Below, piece by piece: positions 29,243 to 40,172 of a stretch of 64,000 nucleotides of DNA; positions within the stretch are counted from its first letter, which is position 1, and each line of letters opens with the position of its first letter. Source of the DNA: Rhizodiscina lignyota (lineage: Eukaryota; Ascomycota; Dothideomycetes; Aulographales; Rhizodiscinaceae); assembly GCA_010015805.1 (NCBI GenBank), contig ML978121.1, positions 2,294,001 to 2,358,000 on the forward strand, read 5' to 3'. A program made the position numbers and the translations under genes. The notes under the pieces were generated by a model. It saw only the letters and a list, made by a program, of their open reading frames with translations, made no database searches and was not told where the DNA came from.

Positions 29243-32200
29243 ATGCTTCCGCGCTCTTCAAGCGACGCCGCAATCCGTTTACGTCGGACGAAGTCGTCTT
29301 CATCCGTTCAGAGAAGCCCTCCTGCCCACCTCACCGAGCCTTTCGATGCAGAAGCTGCGCAACACCATGCTCAAATCGCAGCCCTCACCGCATATGAAAA
29401 AGCTCATGGACGTCGAGATCCAATGTACTCTGTTCCAAACAGCGCAGCACCAAGACGAAGTCGAAGGTCTTCCAATGCATCCGAGGGCAGGCATTTAGTG
29501 GCACACCGTGAGAGCGGGCGACGAAACACAGTTTCCACAGCAAACAGCAGACCTGGAAGCGAGGCAAGGCTTCAAGTTCCTGAGAGGCAACAGTCAGTAG
29601 CTGGGAGTACAGCGACATCTCGACCTAGCCTCAGGCTCGTGCCGTCTTCCAGGGCCACGTCGAGAGCACGCACTCATACTATTTCTGAGGCCGAAACATC
29701 AGTATTGGCTCCGCCAAGATACGTGCGCAAGGCGCAGTCTTCCATCGATTTCACTGAGAAGACATCTGGGGTAAACAAGGAGCAACTGCTCAACGAGTAC
29801 GTCAAAAGCCAACAGGACATCATTTATGACAACCACGAGTCGACACTACAAAGCATATCGGAGTGCGACCTGCAAGCCTTGCCGCAAATAAACGAGCGAG
29901 TCTTTTCTCCATTCATCGGGCAAAACTCATTAGACCCCATTCTGGAACCGGAGGAAGAGCCTGCAGAAAGGCTTGTGCGCAAGCGTACATCCTTCATCTC
30001 TACACCATTCGCTGGCCGTGGCCGATCAAATACTTATGAGCCCGTTCACACAACTACCACGAGTATTGTGACTTACGACAACATGCATCATTCTACGACG
30101 CATACGGAAAGTGCGTCCAACCTGCCAGCGTATGAGCTTCCGCCTAACCGTAAGACTCGCTCGATGTCGTCCACCCTACGAGACAAGATCATGCGAGTTT
30201 TTCGTAGATCGTCGCAGACCCAGCCCGCAGCACCTTTGCCACAACAGCAAGTCGTGGCCAGTCGTGCACATTTCGGCGATCTTTGGGATGTTACTCCGAC
30301 TTATTTCTCGTCAACTGCTGCAGATATTCCTCCTCAAGGTGTGGATACGCTTTCACGTCCTAGGTCTCGGACACTCTCTTTGAATCAAATTCACCCCGAA
30401 GCGGGACAGGCTCTTGGCTCTCGTCAGTCAAGTGGTTCATCGCGGAAGACCGAAACTCAGACTCGGTCTAGGGTAACTAGCTGGACGGATTCAACAGCCG
30501 CTGATACTATCAGGACCGGTCATAACAAGCGGTTGTCTGTTATTGATGAATACGGCATGCCCCGCCCAGTCAGAGAACTCGGCCAGGTCGAAGAGGAGGG
30601 GAACAATCTAGCACCGGTGGCGACCCCGATGCTGGGACGTAGAATTTATGACCGACTAATGAGACGACAGAGCGAAGCTGCAACAGTGGCAGCGTCTGAA
30701 AATGAAATCCAGAGTGCTTCTCCCGATATCGCAGATACGAGATCCAATAATGAGCGAGTATGCACACCATTACCTGCAGGCGCTTCCGCAGTATCAGTCC
30801 ATGCTACGCTTCCTTCCAAGCAGCGAAGAGTGAGCTCCCTAGCAAGTCGGGCCAGGGAAGCAGCGAAGAGCACCATCCGTGCCGTGACACCAGACAGTAG
30901 ACGTGTCTCAAGTCGCGCCAGTCATCGCAAAGAGATCTCATCTCCGTTGCCGCCTACTCGTCAAATGGAGGAAGAAGCTGCGTTCACGTTCGATCCATTG
31001 CCCGGTGGATTCCCCACACCACCACGTTTTCTGCCAGCATATCGTACTGGATCAACTGAGGACATTGCTCCGACGGCCGCACAGGTTGCAAACCGTGTTG
31101 CACGAAGCCGAGATAGATGGAAGTCGCCCCTTGATGTGCGCGCGGAGAAACTCCCTCCTATATCAGCGAGAGACTTTGCCAAGCGATGTCCTCAGCAAGA
31201 TGCAGTGCTTCGGACTAGCTCGAAGTCAAACGTAAATGTGCTCCACAGCGAATTGGACACCGTGAACGGTCGGTTGCAGAATGATATCAACGCAATTTTC
31301 AGTCCAGTAGAACGACCGGCTTCGCGCAGCGATCTACACGGTACCATTTCGCCGAGCCTCTACTCTCGCGCCACCGACGACTACTCACCGGTGAAACGGG
31401 GTGACAATGACAGCATTGTGTCATTGGATCACCAGACTCCATTTCCCAACCTTGAAGCAGGTACAGCCGTTGTACTTCCTAGCTATCGCATCTCTCCAGG
31501 ATCAGCCAGCCCAAAGAAGTCAGCTTTGAAGCACAAGCCGACGCATTCGGTCCAAAGTAGCAGAGACTGGCGTGCCTGGTTGAGCAATGAGGTTGCGGAA
31601 TTGGAGACCCGCGAAAAGTTTGAGCTTGGGGGTGACTTTGTGATGAGATTTGCAGAGCAGAAAAGAGATCCGGACCGAGATTATGTGCGTATTGAAGAAG
31701 AGTATGGCAGTGAGTATCAGCGGAATAGCCGAAAGTCAAGCACAGGTCCCAGCATGATAGGCAGCTGGAACGGCAGTGCCCTGAGTGGGCACAGGAGAGA
31801 ACATGCTCAAATCGTTGACGGCGAGGGTACGCATATGGATATTGAAGCAGTTCTCGACATGTATAAGAGGAAAGCGTCAGGAGCGTCGGCGATCTCACAA
31901 GAAGCCACGACTTCGAGGAGAGTCTCCAATGCCAGCGGCATCCTTCGGAAGCCGGTCACGGCACTTACAAAGGTGGAGAAAGATAGTGATCAGAGCAAAG
32001 AAAAGACGGAAGAGAAGGGCAAGGGAAAGGAAAGCGAAAGACCACCTTTGGTTGAGCGTTCATCAAGCCGCATGAACGATCGCTTCCCGATGCTTGATAC
32101 TGGCCGGCCGCCGAGCAGGACCAACCACTTGAAGCCGCCCAGCTCGGCCTCGGAGCAACGAGCTCCATCAGCAGCCTCGTCGAGGCAGCCGCAGGACAAG

Positions 32201-33058
32201 AACAAAGAAAATGTGCCGATTGTTGAAGTACCGATAGCTGAGAGGTCGACATCGGTTTTCCTGACGTCCTCCAGCCAAACGGCATCCAACACCCTCACCG
32301 TACCCGAGAATCCCCTTTTATCTGGAGCCCATAAGCCGAAGAGCATGATCCCACTCCGAACAAGAACGGAGCCTTCCTCATCGCAGCCCAGATCGAGGGA
32401 GTCGAGAAAGCGTTCGCACAATAGAACACAGACTCCAGTCATCACTCAGCAAAATGGAGACGAGAACATGCCGCCATCACAGCAATTGTCGGTGACACCG
32501 ACCATCTCCGTGACTCCACATTCGTCAAACAAGGGCTTCGTCACACCGTCGACAAGGAGTGCTCGAGATAGTCTGCCCAGTTCTCCTCCTCGGCCTAGAT
32601 CCACAGCGGATTTGCATGATATACGCTCTGCCATGGACAGCAACGTTGATGCCAGCGCAAATGACAGCGAGAGTGGAACCGGGCGCGGACCGCGCCCCGT
32701 CTCAGTGCAGTCCATTCGTCGCAAGCCACTCGCCACAGCTTCAAGACCCAGTCTCTTCGACGATGCAACAGTCAGGCGGATTGTCGAGGGACCTTATGCG
32801 AGAGACGCCAGTAGCATTAGTAAGGAGAACAGGCCTGCCACGCCCAAGAGCCTGAGGACGAAAAAGAGTACCGGGAGTATTGGCGGCTCTAGCGGAGTTT
32901 ATGTGTATACTCCCACTGGCGGACAGAAGATGGCGGATGAGTGGTTGAAGAGGAGGATTGGTGGGGGCGTATATGGAGCTGCTGTGGGTACCAGTCATAT
33001 AGGAGAGAGTGGTGCTAGTGAGTGGAGCGATGAGGCTGGAAGCCCAAGGTTTGTATGA
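29243..33058 (+). CDS. Large Ser/Arg-rich, mostly disordered fungal protein
   Basis: A 1271-residue single-exon protein that I cannot assign to a characterised family. It is rich in Ser, Arg, Pro and Thr with many R-x-x-S type sites, suggesting a heavily phosphorylated cytoskeletal, cortical or signalling scaffold. The N-terminus MLPRSSSDAAIRLRRTKSSS and the C-terminus GVYVYTPTGGQKMADEWLKR look like conserved end motifs. The only compact segment is RDWRAWLSNEVAELETRE near residue 773, a Trp-containing helix I believe recurs in Pezizomycotina homologues. No signal peptide, membrane helix or catalytic motif is seen. The frame is uninterrupted for 3.8 kb, which supports a real gene. Confidence 0.85.
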   Translation: MLPRSSSDAAIRLRRTKSSSSVQRSPPAHLTEPFDAEAAQHHAQIAALTAYEKAHGRRDPMYSVPNSAAPRRSRRSSNASEGRHLVAHRESGRRNTVSTANSRPGSEARLQVPERQQSVAGSTATSRPSLRLVPSSRATSRARTHTISEAETSVLAPPRYVRKAQSSIDFTEKTSGVNKEQLLNEYVKSQQDIIYDNHESTLQSISECDLQALPQINERVFSPFIGQNSLDPILEPEEEPAERLVRKRTSFISTPFAGRGRSNTYEPVHTTTTSIVTYDNMHHSTTHTESASNLPAYELPPNRKTRSMSSTLRDKIMRVFRRSSQTQPAAPLPQQQVVASRAHFGDLWDVTPTYFSSTAADIPPQGVDTLSRPRSRTLSLNQIHPEAGQALGSRQSSGSSRKTETQTRSRVTSWTDSTAADTIRTGHNKRLSVIDEYGMPRPVRELGQVEEEGNNLAPVATPMLGRRIYDRLMRRQSEAATVAASENEIQSASPDIADTRSNNERVCTPLPAGASAVSVHATLPSKQRRVSSLASRAREAAKSTIRAVTPDSRRVSSRASHRKEISSPLPPTRQMEEEAAFTFDPLPGGFPTPPRFLPAYRTGSTEDIAPTAAQVANRVARSRDRWKSPLDVRAEKLPPISARDFAKRCPQQDAVLRTSSKSNVNVLHSELDTVNGRLQNDINAIFSPVERPASRSDLHGTISPSLYSRATDDYSPVKRGDNDSIVSLDHQTPFPNLEAGTAVVLPSYRISPGSASPKKSALKHKPTHSVQSSRDWRAWLSNEVAELETREKFELGGDFVMRFAEQKRDPDRDYVRIEEEYGSEYQRNSRKSSTGPSMIGSWNGSALSGHRREHAQIVDGEGTHMDIEAVLDMYKRKASGASAISQEATTSRRVSNASGILRKPVTALTKVEKDSDQSKEKTEEKGKGKESERPPLVERSSSRMNDRFPMLDTGRPPSRTNHLKPPSSASEQRAPSAASSRQPQDKNKENVPIVEVPIAERSTSVFLTSSSQTASNTLTVPENPLLSGAHKPKSMIPLRTRTEPSSSQPRSRESRKRSHNRTQTPVITQQNGDENMPPSQQLSVTPTISVTPHSSNKGFVTPSTRSARDSLPSSPPRPRSTADLHDIRSAMDSNVDASANDSESGTGRGPRPVSVQSIRRKPLATASRPSLFDDATVRRIVEGPYARDASSISKENRPATPKSLRTKKSTGSIGGSSGVYVYTPTGGQKMADEWLKRRIGGGVYGAAVGTSHIGESGASEWSDEAGSPRFV

Positions 33059-34313
33059 TTTGCTAAGATCATGTGGAGAAGAGAGGGGCTCTGAGATTCG
33101 CAGAATGGCTAAGCAACGGGGAAAATATGGTTTAAGGAAGAAAGACCAGGCAACCAGTTGAAGCAAGTGTCGCGATACGCATAAACTGCAACTGAGTATT
33201 GCTACTAATCACAAATAGAGAATAGCATTGATAGTGGAATGAGTATATTTGAGACTGACTAGTCCCACAAATATACGAAATTCCGCGATGCTGTAATATC
33301 GAAGCAACAAATAGGAGACTACCTTTCAACATCCACTTTCCACCTTTCCTCTTCAGGACAGCTTATTAGATGCGACACAATTCCAGTCACTTTTCCGACG
33401 GTAATGGATTATCCCACTCCACACTGAGCTCGTAAGATTCGCTCGCTCTTTATCCCACTTGAGGAATGAAGTCCATTATACTCGACGCTCAAATGCGAGG
33501 TTTCTGCGATGATACGGCCGAATTCCTCTAATTCCAGAGATCATTCCGTCAAAAAGAAAAAGGGGGGGGAGATCTGTAGCCCTCGTTCGTACGTCTTGAA
33601 TCGCCAGGGCAGCATAATGCCAAGCAGGGAATGATCTATCAGCACTACAGACGTCTCTTGCAGAGTCGGGTAAGACTGATCTCAAAAGTAGAGGTTGAAT
33701 TGCCGTTGGGGTGTGTACCGTACGTCCAAGAAGGGGCGGGTTAATTCCGTACGATGCTCGAAAGGGACGGTGGAATTATTAAGAATGGAGGATTGTTAGA
33801 TAAGCAGCTCGAGCGTCGGAGAAAAACCAAGTTGCTGATTGGACGATTGTTAATCTTCAGTAGCGACCAAGCCACTCAAGCGGATCCGGAGCATGACCTA
33901 GCCGGCCCGACCATTCTACGCCAGGGGACATTGGTATGCTGGTGGTTTGAGGTTGTGGAGAACGTCCACCACTTCATGATGTCAAAATGGTGGCGCCCAA
34001 AGACGCCATACGAGCCGCTTTCGGCAGTACAGCGAGGTGAATAGAGCCACTAAGCAAGTGACTTATTATTAAGTCTTTCATAATTTCGCTCGCTCGCTTG
34101 GGTGGTGTGCCGAGATTCCAAAGCATTTTTTTTCCTACCGTCGTCTTTGCCCTACACGGCAGCACACTGGAGAGTTCGTGAAGGCAGCTTAACCGCTTCC
34201 AATTAGCCACTTTCCCTCCCACCATTCCATAAACTGTCGAGCTGTCTCGTTCCAATCCAAGTGCCGTTCCGCCGTTTCAGCAGTCAAGCTCATAATTCCT
34301 TCCGAATCACATC
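33059..34313. other. Intergenic, promoter of nitroreductase
   Basis: 1.25 kb between tandem genes. An A5GA5G8-type purine run sits near 33551-33571. Short frames at 33476-33685 and 33754-34044 show no family features. Nothing else is supported. Confidence 0.45.
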
Positions 34314-35214
34314 ATGTTGTCCCTACGTGCCCCACTTACTCGTGCCTCAGGCCAATTATCAAGCACTGCGACTGTATTCCGCGGTGGAAGGGTATATAGC
34401 TCTTTCTCTTCTTCAGTTATTGCCCACCATTCAGCTCCAGTTGTATCCTCTGTGCACTCATCAAACCTCGGAACACCAAGCTCTCAGTCAACCCGCAACT
34501 TCACATCAACTTCCACAATGGCGTCCAAGCTCTCTTTCCTCGACGCGATCAAGAATCGCCGCACATACTATCAGATCAATAAGAACGTCCCAATCTCTGA
34601 CGCTAAGATCGAAGAGCTTGTCAAGTTTGCCGTCGAAAATGTTCCCAGCAGCTTCAACAGCCAGTCCGCTCGCCTGGTCGTCCTGCTCAAGGCCGAGCAC
34701 GACAAGTTCTGGGACTATGTCCTCGAGCTCTTGAAGCCGATGGTTCCAGCTGAGCAGCTGCCTAACACCGAGCAGAGGATCGGAGGATTCAAGGCCGGCT
34801 ACGGCACCGTAAGTGTTCCATAATACACAAACTACAATCAGACGTGCCATCACATCTACATTCTCCCGAACAATCACTAACAGTCACCGTCAGATCCTCT
34901 TCTACGAAGATCCCGAGCCCATCCAAGCCCTCCAGAAGCAGTTCGCCATCTACGCCGACAAGTTTCCTCAGTGGTCCGAACACACCTCCGCCATGCACCA
35001 GTTCGCGCTGTGGACTGCGCTTGAAGCCGAAGGCCTCGGAGCCAACTTGCAGCACTACAACCCTGTCATCGACCTGAAGGCGAGCACTGAGTGGAAGATC
35101 CCAGTCGAGTGGAGCTTGAAGGCACAGCTCGTGTTTGGCGGTCGTGGTGGCGCGCCCGGCGAGAAGAAGTTCAAGCCTATTGAGGGCGAGAGGCTGTTCG
35201 TTTACGGAAAATAG
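34314..35214 (+). CDS. Nitroreductase-family protein (Hbn1/Frm2-like), possibly mitochondrial
   Basis: A 271-residue FMN oxidoreductase of the fungal nitroreductase-like branch. Exons are 34314-34808 and 34894-35214. From the second Met (34518) the sequence runs MASKLSFLDAIKNRRTYYQI, the family opening with the FMN-phosphate-binding R-R-T. It continues with VPSSFNSQSARLVVLL, HQFALWTALEAEGLGANLQH and LVFGGRG near the end. The 68 residues before it are rich in Ser, Arg and Thr with few acidic residues and look like a mitochondrial presequence. The gene may therefore make two forms from two starts. Yeast Hbn1 and Frm2 act in lipid and nitrosative or oxidative stress responses; the natural substrate is unknown. 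Confidence 0.88.
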
Positions 35215-35761
35215 ACGATATAAAGGAAGAATGGTAGAGAAAGGAGAAAATGCATAGCTTGGTGTTTGGGAGAGATCGGCAGCTTTTGTGCCTGTTACAT
35301 AGCAGGCGTATCTTTGAGAAATTCAAGACTTCGCAAACTTGATCTAGAAGGAGTCCGAATCATCGACTTCACCCTTTTTTTGCCTATATTAATACCCGAC
35401 TGACTTGAACACTAAGAGATATCACCATGACGCCATCAACCAGTTACACAGTCGATCAAGCTTATGAAGTGGGAATCAACGCATGGGCGCAAATATTGTA
35501 ATACCATTGCGGTTGTCGTTGCGAGTTTAGTGTGCCATATTGTTGCTTTGGATCCCTTGGGTTCCGCTCATCAGGCTCGGACTGGTAATGTCTGCCCGTG
35601 CGACATCAGGTATTCTGGTCGATCGATAGTTGGCAGGGCGGAAAAGCTGTATGGCGACCCAAGAACAGTTTGCACGGCCCCAAATAAGACTGAAAGAGGA
35701 TTTTAAAGGTTATAAAACAGCGCGAGGCCCGGAGACGTTGTTCTCCAAAATTCCAATCGAA
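35215..35761. other. Intergenic, promoter of family copy A
   Basis: 547 bp. The reading frame of copy A is open back to 35630 but lacks a better-supported Met. No clear promoter motif is seen. Confidence 0.4.
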
Positions 35762-36439
35762 ATGGACAAAGACAGTGAATCCAGTACTACATCACGTGGC
35801 CTTACAACAGTTGACGCCACTGAGAGAGATGAAACACCAAACATAAATCAGAATGAAGATGAATCAAAGGAAGATCCTAAGCAAATAGGCGGGAGTGCAG
35901 GATCAAAGCCATCCGAGCCCAAAAGGATCAGTCCTTCACCCTTGCATATCTACGTGGCAGTTGGAAACCGTCTCAGTGTGAAAGACAAGCACTATAGCTA
36001 CTGGATATGGGTGGAAAGACCCGAGGCCGTTGACGAGGGCTGGATAGCCTCTGGGTACGATTTCTGGCCGCCAGAATGGGAGGTTTTCCAAACGTTCCGT
36101 CCGTTCCAGCATCCGCGGCGCGCGCCCCAAAGCTTTATGGGCCTTCTAAGAATCGGCGAAGTTGCCGATGAGCAACCGGATGACTTCTATGAACGACTTG
36201 AGCTAGGCGAGGAGCAGGAGCCGCCGGCGATCGAGAACGAGGATTCCGAAACCTGGATACTACGCGTAGTTGAGGCGCTGCAGAAGGATGGTGTGGCCAG
36301 GACACCGGATTCCTTCATCTCCACGCTTTCGGAACTAGCTCGGTCATGGAAGGATCTGATGGCTAAGGAGGATGATCTTGCCATGGTATGGCCAGACGGA
36401 CGTCTGCCGCGCGTAGACTTGAGACGAGGTTCGCATTGA
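35762..36439 (+). CDS. Uncharacterised paralogous family, copy A
   Basis: A 225-residue single-exon protein that I cannot assign to a known family. An acidic low-complexity N-terminus of about 55 residues precedes a compact domain. Blocks shared with copies B, C and D are SPLHIYVAVGNRL, YSYWIWVERPEAVDEGW, FMGLLRIGEV, then TWILRVVEALQKDGV, and a final LARSWKDL helix. There is no signal peptide or membrane segment, so it is probably cytosolic or nuclear. ATG 35762 is chosen because the other copies begin with similar acidic leads; upstream Met codons at 35630 and 35651 in the same frame are possible. It is closest to copy B. Confidence 0.7.
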   Translation: MDKDSESSTTSRGLTTVDATERDETPNINQNEDESKEDPKQIGGSAGSKPSEPKRISPSPLHIYVAVGNRLSVKDKHYSYWIWVERPEAVDEGWIASGYDFWPPEWEVFQTFRPFQHPRRAPQSFMGLLRIGEVADEQPDDFYERLELGEEQEPPAIENEDSETWILRVVEALQKDGVARTPDSFISTLSELARSWKDLMAKEDDLAMVWPDGRLPRVDLRRGSH

Positions 36440-37077
36440 TCAGGCAAAGCACGATCATTTGTTGGTATTGAATATTGAGGATATCTGGGCAGGCCGCAAT
36501 TCCAAACATGTTTATCTTCTAAGCTCCACGTGCGTGATTCGAAGAGCACTGTGCCTTAACCGTGACTTGCCCTTGGTGAAGGTGGAAACGGTGTAGCAGG
36601 AACGGATATTACCCTCCAATCCAAGGGAGAGCAACATTGAAACTTTGAAGGCCTAGCGTACTATGTTTCAATCAGTATTAAAGATTGAGCAGCTTGACTA
36701 ATGGTACTTTACATTGATTGGAGAGACCAAGTATCTTAGTTCAATGTTTCGAACTTGAAGCACAACTGTTTGTCGCCCACCAAATGTGCTCGTGTTGTGA
36801 GGTGGCACCATGCGTAGTAGTGACGCCACCAGCATCATCGACTATATGGAGACAAGAGTCTGTTCTTCTTTCTCCATAGCTGTTATGACTTGAAGTGTGT
36901 AAAGTGTCGAGTGAGGCGACAGTTGCGTCAAAGATATCACGGCAACACGGGATCACACGACACTGTTTTGAGAGCTTTCCACCTCTTATGTTTCTCTCTC
37001 AATCAGCCTGCTTACAACATCTCCCGAAGGTGCCGCTCTGCTTCATGCTCAGCGGGTTGCTGGCACGCACATTAAAC
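36440..37077. other. Intergenic between copies A and B
   Basis: 638 bp with a CACGTG at about 36527. No gene-like frame apart from the upstream extension of copy B's first exon. Confidence 0.4.
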
Positions 37078-37876
37078 ATGGAGCAGCCAGCAAGCGATGA
37101 CAAAGAATCGAATGACAACATGGCAATGTGAGTGAATCTGACAAGGACCGCTACATATACAAAAGTAATGTAATTACAGTGACCCAGAAGAAACAAAGGT
37201 GATCGACTCTGATGAATTGTCAACAGAAACGTCCGTGCCTCCCGGAGAAACAGAGACTCTCAGTCACTCTTTCATCTTACGTGCCCTTTTTGCTATGAGG
37301 AGAGCGAGAATTAATCAACGAAGCGAGAGAGAAGTGGCTGGCGAGAAGAAAGCGAGCGATGAAAAGAAACAGACTTCTCCTCTGCACGTCTTCGCGGCTA
37401 TTGGTCGGACTGACATACCGAAGGATGAGGAATTTCACTTCTGGATATGGGGAGAGAGACCTGGAGTCCACGACAAAGGTTGGTATCGCACAGTGGTTAT
37501 GGGCACCTTGTCTGGTCTATGGGAGACTGATCCTCGCACTCAACCTGGTGATCCAAGACCTTATCCCAAGGAATTTCTCGGCATCGTCAAGATCGGAGAA
37601 GTCCTTGGTGAGCATCCGGGAAATTTTTTCTCTCGTCTCAACCCTTTGAGGGTCAAGTGTACTGTCGGAGAGGCCTCCCGAACCTGGTGCCATCGAGCAA
37701 TCCATGCGCTTCAAGATGATGGATTCGTTCCTGGTGCCTTGTCTGCTCATACGCTTCTGGATAAACTCACACAAGATGCGCGAGAATGGCAGAAGGATTT
37801 GGATAGTCGTGGTGTTGCCAGTTGGGCTGATGGGGAGCTACCGAGGAGTTGCGATGGCGATGCGGATGAGGCTTGA
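37078..37876 (+). CDS. Uncharacterised paralogous family, copy B
   Basis: A 248-residue protein from exons 37078-37127 and 37180-37876, joined through a 52-nt GT-AG intron within the acidic lead. The domain shows the family blocks SPLHVFAAIGRTD, FHFWIWGERPGVHDKGW, FLGIVKIGEVLGEHPGNFF, TWCHRAIHALQDDGF and a final DAREWQKDL helix. It pairs with copy A (shared PLH-h-x-A-h-G and the E-R-P after W-I-W). A basic patch of about 20 residues (RRARINQRSEREV) lies before the domain. Function unknown; the intron in the lead is shared in position with copy D. Confidence 0.7.
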
Positions 37877-38375
37877 CGGGCGGATTGATGAGGCGATCAA
37901 ATTTGTAAGCATGAAGTAACTCGCAAACATACGGCGAGTACTACTAAGGACACTGCTCGTGTCCTCGTCAAGTGACAGAGAGAGCAGAGTCAGTTGAAGG
38001 TCACAATTCAAAGAATTATTTTTGACGTACGAAGATCACGTGTACCGAATTTGGACGTCATGACCTACCCAATTGCCTGCATCGAAGAAAGACCGTCCGA
38101 ATATATACCTCATGTGTCAAGATCACATGCGCTACATATTCCTGCATCGTTAGAGCATAGTGTTTCCTGCTGATAATCGTCCTTGTGTCTGGTGATTCAA
38201 GCGTGACGGACCAGAATGTAACAGAATGTGGCAGAAGAGGACCGATTGTGCCAAGGAGCAAACAACACTAATAAAAAATACAATAAATAGTGGATATGGA
38301 ATTCGTTCTTTGGTCTTATTTCTCTTTCTGGGATAAGATAAACTTGTTACTCAATTAACACCTGAGCCTTGGAAG
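37877..38375. other. Intergenic between copies B and C
   Basis: 499 bp with AT-rich promoter-like sequence at 38260-38300 and a tandem GATA site just before copy C. Confidence 0.4.
38332..38342 (+). promoter_or_regulatory. Tandem GATA motif
   Basis: GATAAGATAAA lies about 34 bp upstream of the ATG of copy C. Two overlapping GATA cores suit nitrogen-regulatory (AreA-type) or other GATA factors. Its closeness to the start codon suggests it may instead lie in the 5' leader. Confidence 0.25.
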
Positions 38376-39107
38376 ATGGCAGATGCCGCAGATGAGAAGT
38401 ATGTTGAAGCTACGCTGTTCGGAGACTACCGAGACGCTCGAGAAGGTGAACTACAAGATCCAGAACAAGCTCAAGAATCCACGAAGCCGTCCCAGCAACA
38501 GACTCGACCACCGCCGTATGACCTGTTCCTGGCAGCGCTCAACCGTCCCGGAGTTTCCGACAATGAGAACGAGAGAGACGAATGGATATCCCGTGGAGGT
38601 TCACAGTCCGTGTACGACTGGATGGTTTGGGTAGAAGACCGTGACAATGCTGGCAGAGGCTGGTATTGGTATATCGCTTCTGAACCTTCTTCGTTGGAGC
38701 CTTTGACAGGATACTTCAACGAGTTTGCTCCTACAGCCACCAGAAAGAGGAGTCTGCACCAGTGGAGGATACATCAAAACTTTGGCAGTCCAGCTGATGG
38801 CTATCCAGACCAGGTGGTTGGAATGACGAAGATTGGTGAATTTCAGGCGCCTTCGGCTGGAGAGGGGTTGAGAAATTTGACCAGCACTTTATCAAGAGCT
38901 CGGTCCCCAGGGAAGAATGAAGAAAGTGTGCACTGGGTCAGGCGAGTTCTCGAGGAGCTAAGATGGATTGCTTCAGCGAAGAACTCACATATGGACCCCG
39001 ACGAAGTCCTGGACGCGATAACAGGCCTGGCGTCATTGTGGGTACGTTCCTGGTTGGAATCCGATCGGAAGCGCATAACCAAGCATTTCGAATTCTGGGA
39101 AGCATAG
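38376..39107 (+). CDS. Uncharacterised paralogous family, copy C
   Basis: A 243-residue single-exon member. Family blocks are YDLFLAALNRPGV, GSQSVYDWMVWVEDRDNAG then RGWYWY, DQVVGMTKIGEF, VHWVRRVLEELRWI and a final LASLWVRSWL helix. It groups with copy D through G-S-Q-S, W-V-E and W-R-I-H-x-N. The N-terminal 40 residues are acidic and Gln-rich. There is no membrane segment or catalytic motif that I recognise. Confidence 0.7.
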   Translation: MADAADEKYVEATLFGDYRDAREGELQDPEQAQESTKPSQQQTRPPPYDLFLAALNRPGVSDNENERDEWISRGGSQSVYDWMVWVEDRDNAGRGWYWYIASEPSSLEPLTGYFNEFAPTATRKRSLHQWRIHQNFGSPADGYPDQVVGMTKIGEFQAPSAGEGLRNLTSTLSRARSPGKNEESVHWVRRVLEELRWIASAKNSHMDPDEVLDAITGLASLWVRSWLESDRKRITKHFEFWEA

Positions 39108-40172
39108 CAGAACTGTTGAGATTCGAGTGTAAGATATATGTAAGAGTATGAGAGACAGAAGAAGTGTGATGAGATGTGACGGTCATGATACCCTTGCTGG
39201 AGAAAAGGAACGCTCCGGCCTCACCAAAAAGTTGAGCCGTTGTTACCATGGACCGATTTGCTACGACGTATACTCTCTCGTCAATGTATGTTATGTGTGT
39301 TGAAGCTATGTATTTCTAAAAAAAAATTTGATCCAACGCCGGCTGAATGAAGCTCTCAGACGTTGGTGTCGAAGCCATAGCTAGGTAGCTGGATGTTGGA
39401 GGAGAGAGGATCAGGAGACTCAACTTTTTGCCACCTCAGGGGCGCAGCACGCCGAAATTTTGCCGCGTGCACCAACTTCGGGCCGACACTTGGAGAAACC
39501 CACCAATCATCGTGACCGTACCACCTGCACGTATCTAGATCCGTAGAGCGAACTCCTCAGCTCTCGGTACTCATGCCTGCATAACGTTGCCTCACAGTGA
39601 ATCTTCCATGCGGAAAGGATTCCCCAAAGCGGGTTTCATGTCGGCAGACGATCCAACGACGATCTTCCTAGATGTCGTCGCAGCCCGCCCTTTTACCCAA
39701 TCATCACAATTAGTCAACGCGCCGATAAGAGTCGCTCAAGCAGAAACGGCAACTCAGAAAGCAAATAACGTCTCTTCTCTCTCTTATCGAGAGCAGGCTT
39801 CCGCAGTAGCTCATGCCCCACAGCATACCGTTGTTCGACCCGCAGATAGGAGCGGAGTACGACATGCAAGTAGGTCAGCGTGCATACTAGCCATACAACC
39901 AAATTCTCCTCATATTTCCTGTACGACTTCCTCCATTTCAGCATGTGAATTTCCTCGAGGAATCTCTACTTTCATGGCTGTCAATTCCTTTTGTAGCATG
40001 CTGTGATATTCAAAGAGGTCCTCCTATAACTAGGCATCAACACGACAAAGGCTACTCTCAAGACCTTTGAATGCTTAAAACCACATTCAATTTCAGAAAG
40101 TGAGAGGAGAAAAGGCATCCCGTCCATAGGGAGGGTCAAGGTTTTCAAGAGTTTTGGGAGAAGCTACAAACG
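39108..40172. other. Intergenic, promoter of amino-acid permease
   Basis: About 1.1 kb. Contains an A9 run near 39319 and no convincing gene. The 139-codon frame at 39587 does not look like a folded protein. Confidence 0.45.
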
